Below are positions 32,249-38,487 of a stretch of 40,232 nucleotides of DNA, in pieces; within the stretch, counting starts at the first letter, position 1; the number at the start of each line of letters is the position of its first letter. The stretch is from a virus, in the IMG/VR virus record IMGVR_UViG_3300025117_000526, positions 1-40,232 of that record. One strand, written 5' to 3'. A program made the position numbers and the translations under genes. Under the pieces are notes generated by a model, which saw only the letters and a list, made by a program, of their open reading frames with translations, searched no databases and was not told the origin of the DNA.

Positions 32249-33571
32249 ATGAAAGTATCGCATGGCTATTGGGCAATAGAAAAGAATAGAAAAGATAGAT
32301 TATTAGACTTTATTAATGACAATTTACTAGTTGATAACTTACACACGAAAGATAAGTCTCTTTATGAGGCAGCTATAAAATATGATGGTAGTGTTAGGAA
32401 ATTAGCAGAAAAAACAGGATTAAAATGGACAGAAATATCTAGTAGAATAGAAAAGAATTTCTATAGAGATTTTAACAATGTAAAAGTAAAAATTGAACAG
32501 TTCATTGAACAAAATGACAGATTTCCAACTAAGAATGAAATCATAAAAAACTTAGGTATTCAGCAAAGAAGTATCACCTTTCATGGCGGTATGGATGAGT
32601 TGAAAAGAAAAATGAATTATAACGATGAGAACGATTTGATTGATTCTAGCGGATTCAATAATCGCTCTTTGCTGGAGTTTATGGTTGCTGAATTTTTAAT
32701 CGCAAATAATGTATCTTATTTACGTGAGCAAATGCCATTCCCTAAAAGCGAAGGTTACTACAGAAGTGATTTTACAATATCTACATCAAAAGGAGTCTTT
32801 CACATAGAGGTGTGGGGCTATCAAGATTCTTTTGACAGTGGTAGTGAAATAGTAACTTCGTATTCAATGAAGCGTAGAATTAAAACAAAATTATATAAAA
32901 AGTACAACTTAAATTTAATTGAAATTGAACAAAATGAACTAACTAGGAAACCACTGGATAGTATTCAAGATACATTAGTAAATAAATTTAAAATAATACT
33001 TGACCATGATATTAAAAAAGTAAACGATGAGTTGCTTATAAGTCCTTTGACTAGAAGTGATGAAGAGATTATGCAGGTTTTTATGAAATATTCGGAAGAC
33101 AATAAAATCTTACCAACAGCAAATGTATTATTAAATAATAAATTAAGTGGGTATCTAAATGAAGTCAGAAAAAGGCATTCTACCTATTTAAACTTTGCAA
33201 ATAAAGTTGGTAAAGAATTAACTGTAAGGAAGCACGAATGGAATAATGACGATAAGGTATATCAAGAATTTTTTAATTTGATAAAAAAAGGAATTTCACT
33301 GGAAAGAAGAAATTTTAGAAAGTTTAATCTTGGTGGTTTAGTCACTTACATTAAGAATAGTAGTAAAGCTATTCATACATTTAAGTTAGATTTTTATGAT
33401 ATGTACCTAAATCAAATTAGCGTTATTCCAGATAAAGAGTTGGATTATCTTAAAAATGTCTCAATTAATCGTGGTAGCAACATAATGAACAAAGTAACAC
33501 CAGAACAACAAGAACAAGCAAAATTAATACTCGAAAATTACAAAGCAAAACACCTACACCCTACTACATAA
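32249..33571 (+). CDS. inserted endonuclease-like protein (PD-(D/E)xK/EDxHD type)
   Basis: The 440-residue product has three parts. The N-terminal part has repeats of a homeodomain-like pattern (SLYEAAIKYDGSVRKLAEKT, then FPTKNEIIKNLGIQQRSI). The central nuclease-like part has LLEFMVAEFLI, YRSDFTI and HIEVWGYQD, which place acidic residues as in EDxHD or PD-(D/E)xK enzymes. The C-terminal part repeats the N-terminal pattern (ILPTANVLLNNKLSGYLNEV). It splits the tail operon with its own promoter and attenuator, like a free-standing homing endonuclease. ATG at 32249 follows AAAGGGAGTG. Confidence 0.6.
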   Translation: MKVSHGYWAIEKNRKDRLLDFINDNLLVDNLHTKDKSLYEAAIKYDGSVRKLAEKTGLKWTEISSRIEKNFYRDFNNVKVKIEQFIEQNDRFPTKNEIIKNLGIQQRSITFHGGMDELKRKMNYNDENDLIDSSGFNNRSLLEFMVAEFLIANNVSYLREQMPFPKSEGYYRSDFTISTSKGVFHIEVWGYQDSFDSGSEIVTSYSMKRRIKTKLYKKYNLNLIEIEQNELTRKPLDSIQDTLVNKFKIILDHDIKKVNDELLISPLTRSDEEIMQVFMKYSEDNKILPTANVLLNNKLSGYLNEVRKRHSTYLNFANKVGKELTVRKHEWNNDDKVYQEFFNLIKKGISLERRNFRKFNLGGLVTYIKNSSKAIHTFKLDFYDMYLNQISVIPDKELDYLKNVSINRGSNIMNKVTPEQQEQAKLILENYKAKHLHPTT

Positions 33572-33587
33572 AGTAAGGTGTATTTTT
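33548..33587 (+). terminator. intrinsic terminator after the endonuclease gene
   Basis: ACACC near the end of the gene pairs with GGTGT after the stop codon, followed by ATTTTTTTAG. The stem is short with a 16-base loop; an alternative upstream arm (ACACCT) gives a larger loop. Confidence 0.55.
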
Positions 33588-33637
33588 TTAGTTTACATTT
33601 TATCGGAAATTTTAAGGATTAAAAGGAGGATCAACAT

Positions 33638-34057
33638 ATGAAATTAAGAATTAAAAACAACCAACTAAACGAATTCGGCACATTCCTACTCACACTTGAA
33701 TTAAAGGGTAAGAAATCTCGACTCCGTACACGATTCATAAAATTACTAACCGAACAATTAAAACAATTTAATGAAGAACATACTCTCCTGCTCAAAGAAC
33801 ATTGTCACTTAGATGAAGAAGGCAATCCGAAAAAAGTTGAACGTAACAATGAACAATATTGGGATATTAAAGACATCCCCTCTTACAAGCAAGATTACAA
33901 TGAATTACTTGAAGAAGAATTCATTATTGAAGGCGAAGATAAACGAGACATGCTACTTGCAGTCAAGGATGCTGTACTCGATTGTGATAAATCATTCAGT
34001 GGAAATGAAGCAATGTTGTACGATCAATGGTGCGATATTGTAGAAGGTATTGAATAA
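33638..34057 (+). CDS. DUF1617-like phage protein (139 aa)
   Basis: The 139-residue product (MKLRIKNNQLNEFGTFLLTL, then LLTEQLKQFNEEHTLLLKEH and FIIEGEDKRDMLLAVKDAVL) resembles DUF1617 proteins, which occur near tail-assembly genes in Firmicute phages. The role is unknown; a tail chaperone is plausible. The ATG follows AAAAGGAGG. The codons are richer in C than those of the genes before the endonuclease, which may mark a different history. Confidence 0.65.
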   Translation: MKLRIKNNQLNEFGTFLLTLELKGKKSRLRTRFIKLLTEQLKQFNEEHTLLLKEHCHLDEEGNPKKVERNNEQYWDIKDIPSYKQDYNELLEEEFIIEGEDKRDMLLAVKDAVLDCDKSFSGNEAMLYDQWCDIVEGIE

Positions 34058-34091
34058 ATAAACTAAGGATTAAAAGGAGGAATATTTAAAT

Positions 34092-34640
34092 ATGGCTAAG
34101 AAGAATACAGATTTAAAATTATCCCAAATCAAAAAACAGGCTAAACAACTTCACATCCAAGAAAAGTATGAACTAGAAGACGGTTCAACTATCACTTTCT
34201 ACCCAATTTTTCCAGAACTCAAAATCGAGGGAATGTTGGAAGAACTCCAACGACACACAAACACCCTCCACGAAAAAGATGTTACCCTATCTGACAAAAT
34301 GAATCTCTACTTTATCAATTTAATGATGATTAAATATTTCACTCACCTTGGCGAACAAATGCCTAACCATGTATTACCAGAAGGAAAAGAAGCTGGATTA
34401 TTAGATTGGTTAGAACATTTCGCTGACACGGGTTTAATGAAAACGATTATGGATGAAGTATTTATGAAGGATCAAGTCATGAAAGTTTATGATAAATTAA
34501 CTGAATTCTTAGGTTCTGCTATGCTACTTGAAGAATTAGGTGAGAAAACACAGCAACACTTTAAGAATATGAAGCTAAAAAATCAAGATGTGTTTAATAA
34601 GTTAGAAGGATTTAATGTAAAAGCAGATGTGGTTCAATAA
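34092..34640 (+). CDS. tail assembly chaperone-like protein (182 aa)
   Basis: The 182-residue product (YELEDGSTITFYPIFPELKI, then LYFINLMMIKYFTHLGE and LEELGEKTQQHFKNMKLKN) has the strand-then-helices pattern of chaperones that bind the tape measure before tail assembly. Its stop and the next start overlap (TAATG). No frame overlap with the DUF1617-like gene is present, so a programmed frameshift between them is not indicated. The ATG follows AAAGGAGG. Confidence 0.6.
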   Translation: MAKKNTDLKLSQIKKQAKQLHIQEKYELEDGSTITFYPIFPELKIEGMLEELQRHTNTLHEKDVTLSDKMNLYFINLMMIKYFTHLGEQMPNHVLPEGKEAGLLDWLEHFADTGLMKTIMDEVFMKDQVMKVYDKLTEFLGSAMLLEELGEKTQQHFKNMKLKNQDVFNKLEGFNVKADVVQ

Positions 34641-35065
34641 TGCCTACATTCGATAATTTGAAACAACTTGAACAGTACGTTAATAAAATGGCAAAAGAAG
34701 CAATGCTAAAAGGTAATTCTGTCAAGGAAACAGTAATTGAAACAGGTAAGCGACACGTACAGACTGACGTTTATGATGTCTATCCAAATCCTAAGATTTA
34801 TGAACGCACTGGTGAATTAAAGGAAAATTGGGAAGTTGAAGAAACCGTAGATGGAATCGCTGTTTTTAACGATAGACGAGATAGTGGCAAATACATTGCT
34901 GAAGTAATTGAAACAGGTAAAGGTTACGACTATACAGGGTACGGATATGACTATGAAAAACCGAGGCCATTCACAGAGAATACTAGACAGGAATTGGCTA
35001 AAGGAAATAAATTGGCTAACTCTTTGAAACAAGATATGAAACGAAATGGATTAGATGTTGAATAA
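34640..35065 (+). CDS. HK97 gp10-like neck/tail completion protein
   Basis: The 141-residue product has the gp10-type layout: an N-terminal helix (KQLEQYVNKMAKEAMLKGN), YERTGELKENWEVE, YIAEVIETGKGYDYTG and PRPFTENTRQEL. Such proteins act at the head-tail joint or the tail tip. The start overlaps the previous stop. Its place after the presumed chaperone is later than usual for this family. Confidence 0.68.
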   Translation: MPTFDNLKQLEQYVNKMAKEAMLKGNSVKETVIETGKRHVQTDVYDVYPNPKIYERTGELKENWEVEETVDGIAVFNDRRDSGKYIAEVIETGKGYDYTGYGYDYEKPRPFTENTRQELAKGNKLANSLKQDMKRNGLDVE

Positions 35066-35079
35066 GGAGGTGGAAGTCA

Positions 35080-36087
35080 TTGGGTAACAATCGAGGAAAA
35101 GTTTACAATAATATTTTCAATGAAGAAGATTGGAAAAAGGTAAATGAAGAAAATAAACTAATGATTGAAGATTTTCTTGAAGAGTATCGACAACGTAAAA
35201 TTAAGGATTCAACACTAAAGCAATATCATAATGATTTAAGAATTGTCATGCTGTATATTATGAGGAAACTTAAAAACAAACCGATAATCGAATTAAATAA
35301 AAAGGATTTCAGACGGTTTAGTTTGTATTTATCTGAAGAACTTCAAGTTAGTAATGCAAGAGCAAATCGTTTAATGTCTGCTGTTCGATCCCTACTTACA
35401 TACATTGAAGATGACGATGATTATGAATATGACAATAACATTGCTAAAAAGGTTAAAGGATTACCTAAAGACCCAGTTAGAACAAATGAAGATGATTTCT
35501 TTTTAAGTTTTGATCAGGTAATGGCTTTGCGTGAAGAATTACTTAAACGTAATAGATTGCAAGATGCAGTTTTACTTATGGTCATGTTTGATTCAGCAGC
35601 TAGAAGAAATGAGGCATATCAGATTACTAAGCATGGTTTAGTTGACAGCAATCGTGCTAATGAAGTAATCGGTAAGCGTGGAAAGAAGTATAAGCCTGTT
35701 TATTTAAATGATACACAAGAGTTAATTAAACAATACTTGGATGAACGTGGAGAAGATGACATTGATTCTTTGTGGATTATGGGCAAAGGTGATATGAAAA
35801 AACCAGTTCAATACGGAGCATTATATGACCGTGTTGTGAGTATGAGTAAGGTTCTTAGTGAAATGGAAGGTAGGCAAATTGAATTCTTCCCCCATTCTCT
35901 TCGCCATTCGAGAATAGAGTGCCTCCTTCAAGGTCATGATACTAGGATTCTTGATAAAGATGGAAATCCTAAGAAATTCACTCTTGAAGAAGTTCAAGTA
36001 TTTGTAAATCATTCTGACCCAAAAACAACACAATCTTATGCAAAAGATCATACGAATGAAATTGTTGATAATATGTTTGGCTTTTAA
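35080..36087 (+). CDS. tyrosine recombinase in tail operon (YomM-like position)
   Basis: The 335-residue product has a SAM-like N-terminal DNA-binding domain (LEEYRQRKIKDSTLKQYHND) and a catalytic domain with all expected residues: Arg in FDSAARRNEA, Lys in GKRGKKYKP, HxxR in PHSLRHSR, His in FVNHSDPKTT and Tyr in TTQSYAKD. It should be an active integrase or resolvase. SPbeta carries the recombinase YomM in its late operon, a likely counterpart. On a phage-plasmid it could resolve dimers or integrate. It starts at TTG nine bases after AAGGAGG. Confidence 0.85.
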   Translation: MGNNRGKVYNNIFNEEDWKKVNEENKLMIEDFLEEYRQRKIKDSTLKQYHNDLRIVMLYIMRKLKNKPIIELNKKDFRRFSLYLSEELQVSNARANRLMSAVRSLLTYIEDDDDYEYDNNIAKKVKGLPKDPVRTNEDDFFLSFDQVMALREELLKRNRLQDAVLLMVMFDSAARRNEAYQITKHGLVDSNRANEVIGKRGKKYKPVYLNDTQELIKQYLDERGEDDIDSLWIMGKGDMKKPVQYGALYDRVVSMSKVLSEMEGRQIEFFPHSLRHSRIECLLQGHDTRILDKDGNPKKFTLEEVQVFVNHSDPKTTQSYAKDHTNEIVDNMFGF

Positions 36088-36093
36088 GATGAT

Positions 36094-36151
36094 ATTTAAT
36101 TTGCTAATTGGAAATTTAATTTGTTAATTGGAAGCCTAATCTTTGGGCTTC
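36094..36151. repeat. tandem 20-bp repeats and hairpin after the recombinase gene
   Basis: ATTTAATTTGCTAATTGGAA at 36094-36113 is followed at once by a copy with one change (36114-36133). GAAGCC and GGCTTC then form a hairpin (36131-36151) without a T-tract. The site lies seven bases after the recombinase stop and could be its binding or crossover site. Confidence 0.5.
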
Positions 36152-36162
36152 GACTTATGAAT

Positions 36163-36192
36163 TAAATAAAAAAGCCTCCACAGAGAAGGCTT
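36163..36192 (-). terminator. terminator of the ribbon-helix-helix gene
   Basis: On the minus strand AAGCCT and AGGCTT pair around a nine-base loop and are followed by TTTTATTT. The stem overlaps the stop codon. Confidence 0.7.
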
Positions 36193-36418
36193 AGTCTAAA
36201 TCTATATCAACATAAAACTTATCTTCTGAGCGTTGGTTAACGACTCGTTTTGTATCACGTTGCATACCTCTTTTGCTGTCAGCAATGTGATTTTCTAAAA
36301 TTGTAACAACGTAATTACTAACACTTCTATTTGAATTATCAGCCAACACTTTAAGGTCTTCTTTTAGCGACTTAGGGATAATTACGGTCAACCTATCATT
36401 ATTTGAAGAAATACTCAT
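36191..36418 (-). CDS. ribbon-helix-helix (CopG/Arc-like) regulator
   Basis: The 75-residue product has an RHH pattern: DRLTVIIPKSLKEDLKVLAD (strand and first helix), then RSVSNYVVTILENHI (second helix). The ATG at 36418 follows ATGGAGGTA. It is the only leftward gene in the late region and faces a rightward gene across a pair of 19-bp repeats, its likely operators. It could be an antitoxin or an autoregulator. Confidence 0.8.
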   Translation of the reverse strand: MSISSNNDRLTVIIPKSLKEDLKVLADNSNRSVSNYVVTILENHIADSKRGMQRDTKRVVNQRSEDKFYVDIDLD

Positions 36419-36490
36419 GAATACCTCCATTGACAATAGTAATCTAATGTAAATTTATCATAACAGATTAACTTAATTATTTCCATACCC

Positions 36491-36546
36491 TTTATAAACC
36501 TTTTATAATAATTTTATTGACAAAGGGTTTATAAACCTTTTATAAT
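36491..36546. promoter_or_regulatory. paired 19-bp operators over a promoter
   Basis: TTTATAAACCTTTTATAAT occurs at 36491-36509 and 36528-36546. The second copy completes the palindrome GGTTTATAAACC inside the spacer of the promoter at 36517-36546 and contains its -10 box. This is the probable binding region of the ribbon-helix-helix protein. Confidence 0.65.
36517..36546 (+). promoter_or_regulatory. sigma-A promoter for the 69-aa gene
   Basis: TTGACA and TATAAT, both perfect, are 18 bases apart. Confidence 0.85.
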
Positions 36547-36600
36547 GTAATTAACAACATGATATACAGGAAATTACATTTAAGGGAGAGGAAACGAGAA

Positions 36601-36810
36601 ATGAATAGCGTTGTGGGGAAATTGATATTGGATGTAATTTTACCAGTAGAAAATGAGACTGAGGAATTGGGATTATTAGAGGCAAATTATAAACTTGATC
36701 CAGACAGATTAGTTGGCTATGAGGTCTATGCTCTTGACTGTAAAGGTGAACGAATTAAAGTAAATGTGATGGAATGGATGAATGACTTAGGTTGTTTTGT
36801 AACAGGTTGA
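36601..36810 (+). CDS. hypothetical protein controlled by the RHH locus (69 aa)
   Basis: The 69-residue acidic product (LILDVILPVENETEELGLLE..., EVYALDCKGERIKVNVMEWM) looks like a small beta fold. The ATG at 36601 follows GGGAGAGGAAACGAG; an earlier in-frame ATG at 36559 has no ribosome site. It has its own near-perfect promoter under the RHH operators. It is not recognised as a toxin, although the arrangement (divergent regulator and target) fits a moron or a regulatory pair. Confidence 0.7.
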   Translation: MNSVVGKLILDVILPVENETEELGLLEANYKLDPDRLVGYEVYALDCKGERIKVNVMEWMNDLGCFVTG

Positions 36811-36854
36811 GATATTAAGAGTTACATATAGAGAAATTTTATAATTGCTTATAC

Positions 36855-36931
36855 AGGCAGATATGCAATGGATTAGCTACCCATGAAGAATAACAGTTAC
36901 CTCTCATACTGTTTTATCTGCCTTATTTTTT
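36855..36931 (+). terminator. three-way-junction terminator after the 69-aa gene
   Basis: AGGCAGATA pairs with TATCTGCCT and encloses two further hairpins: ATGG/CCAT and AACAGT/ACTGTT. TTATTTTTT follows. It can end transcription from the promoter at 36517, but its branched form is more elaborate than a plain terminator. Confidence 0.65.
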
Positions 36932-36968
36932 AAAAATGAGAGAAATTTTATATGAGAGGGGAATTTAA

Positions 36969-38156
36969 GTGGCTATATTAGAAGGTCAATATGTTGAAGT
37001 TGAATGGCATCACACCAATAAAGAATGGTTTATAGAAAAAGGTTATTTATTTACTAAAGCGAAAGATAAAATACTTGTTAAATTATCTGATTTAAAAAAA
37101 GGCTCTAAAATTGAAGTACAGGTTAATTGTGATCACTGTGGAGTCAATTTCCATCAAAAATACAATGTTGTTATTAATAGAGAAAATCATTTCTGTTGTA
37201 AAAGTTGCTATCATGAATTCAGGAGAGAAAATGGTAGCCCTAATAACACTAGGGTTGAAATGTTTTGCTTTAATTGCAATAAGAAAATGAAAATTCAAAA
37301 ATATAGACACGATGCAATTTTGAATGGGAAACAGGAATTTATAACGTGCAGTAGGCAGTGTCAAAATGAATATTTAGGAAAGAAAAACTCAGGAGAAAAT
37401 AACAAATTTTTCAAAGAAAGGCTAACAGTGCGTTGTGAAGTTTGTGAGAATAACTTTGAAATTGAACAACATCGTAAAGGTCGTGCCAAATACTGCTCTG
37501 AAAAATGCCGCTATATTGGAATAGGCAGACAAAACGTCCCTAAAAAGAAAAAGTTAATTTCTTGTTATGCTTGTGGAAAAACTACAAGCAGGTGGGAGCA
37601 TCAAATTAATAGTTATGAATATCACTTTTGCTCAATTGACTGTAGAAAAGAATTACAAGGATTCTTCACTTCTCAGCAACAAAAGAAAAAAGAAGATACT
37701 GAAATACAGATAATTATTAATGAAATTCTTAAATCTAAAAATATAGAATATGAACAAGAAAAACCTTTTAATTACTATGCGGTTGACAATTACTTGACTA
37801 AGCATGGTTTAATTATTGAAGTTATGGGGGATTATTGGCATAGTAATCCGTTAGTCTATTTTAATTATAACGATTTAAACAATATGCAAAAAAACAGAGT
37901 TAAGGTTGATAAGTCTAAGAAAACTTTTTTGCAAAAAAAATACAATATCAATATGCTTTATTTGTGGGAAACAGATATTAAAAATAACTTATATTTATGT
38001 GAGAAATTAATAGAATTGCATATCAATAAAAATGGTGAACTTCAAGACTACAATAGTTTTAACTACGAGTTATTGAATGGAAATTTAACGATGAAACATG
38101 ACGACATTATCAATCCTTATTTCTTGAGGTCAAATACTAAACGACAAGTTATTTAA
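36969..38156 (+). CDS. zinc-finger endonuclease, EDxHD/Vsr-like, paralogue of 7784
   Basis: The 395-residue product starts at GTG after GAGAGGGG. Its first 60 residues (VEWHHTNKEWFIEKGYLFTK..., CDHCG) match the N-terminal domain of the nuclease encoded at 7784. Four CxxC-type zinc fingers follow (CKSC, CFNC...C, CEVC...C, CYAC...C). The C-terminal nuclease has IIEVMGDYWHSNP and MLYLWETDI, the E-x-G-x-x-W-H arrangement of Vsr/EDxHD enzymes. It is probably a homing endonuclease inserted between tail genes. Confidence 0.72.
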   Translation: MAILEGQYVEVEWHHTNKEWFIEKGYLFTKAKDKILVKLSDLKKGSKIEVQVNCDHCGVNFHQKYNVVINRENHFCCKSCYHEFRRENGSPNNTRVEMFCFNCNKKMKIQKYRHDAILNGKQEFITCSRQCQNEYLGKKNSGENNKFFKERLTVRCEVCENNFEIEQHRKGRAKYCSEKCRYIGIGRQNVPKKKKLISCYACGKTTSRWEHQINSYEYHFCSIDCRKELQGFFTSQQQKKKEDTEIQIIINEILKSKNIEYEQEKPFNYYAVDNYLTKHGLIIEVMGDYWHSNPLVYFNYNDLNNMQKNRVKVDKSKKTFLQKKYNINMLYLWETDIKNNLYLCEKLIELHINKNGELQDYNSFNYELLNGNLTMKHDDIINPYFLRSNTKRQVI

Positions 38157-38194
38157 ATATTTAATTAGATGACTTTTATTTTTATCTTTTTTAG

Positions 38195-38240
38195 CATATA
38201 ATGGATATAAATAACTCAGTTCGAGGTGATCCATTATATG
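38195..38240 (+). promoter_or_regulatory. 12-bp inverted repeat burying a ribosome site and start codon
   Basis: CATATAATGGAT and ATCCATTATATG are perfect inverted arms around a 22-base loop. The loop holds the ribosome site GAGGTG, and the second arm ends with the start codon at 38238. The first arm contains a TATAAT. Read-through RNA would hide the start, whereas RNA begun just after that -10 box would lack the first arm. Confidence 0.6.
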
Positions 38241-38435
38241 AAGTGGTTACTTGAAGAAGATTTAACTGTTGTGAGCGGTTTTTTATTCGGAACATTTTTA
38301 ACGGTTGGTATTTTCACACTCTTATTTTTTCAAGATTTATTCTATGTGCCTTTTATAATTGTAATTGTTTGGATATATACACTTGTGAAAAGAGCTAAAA
38401 TTGAAAAACAGCAACAAAAAAATAAATCAGTCTAA
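38238..38435 (+). CDS. small two-helix membrane protein (65 aa)
   Basis: The 65-residue product has two hydrophobic helices (VVSGFLFGTFLTVGIFTLLFF and FYVPFIIVIVWIYTLV) and a basic tail (KRAKIEKQQQKNK). The shape is holin-like, but lysis genes are usually found after the tail genes, and other phage membrane proteins share it. It sits alone between an endonuclease gene and the tape measure gene, with a hairpin over its start and a terminator after it. Confidence 0.65.
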   Translation: MKWLLEEDLTVVSGFLFGTFLTVGIFTLLFFQDLFYVPFIIVIVWIYTLVKRAKIEKQQQKNKSV

Positions 38436-38470
38436 AGAAGTGTCAGTCATTTGGCACTTCTTTTTATTTT
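38434..38470 (+). terminator. intrinsic terminator before the tape measure gene
   Basis: AAGAAGTG and CACTTCTT form a stem extended by a G-U pair and followed by TTTTATTTTT. The tape measure ribosome site follows within 10 bases. Confidence 0.88.
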
Positions 38471-38487
38471 TAGAAAGGAGTGATTAA

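Noticed and set aside
33638-34640. Programmed -1 frameshift between tail assembly chaperone genes
   Set aside because: The two frames are separated by 34 bases with their own strong ribosome site, and no slippery sequence in an overlap was found.
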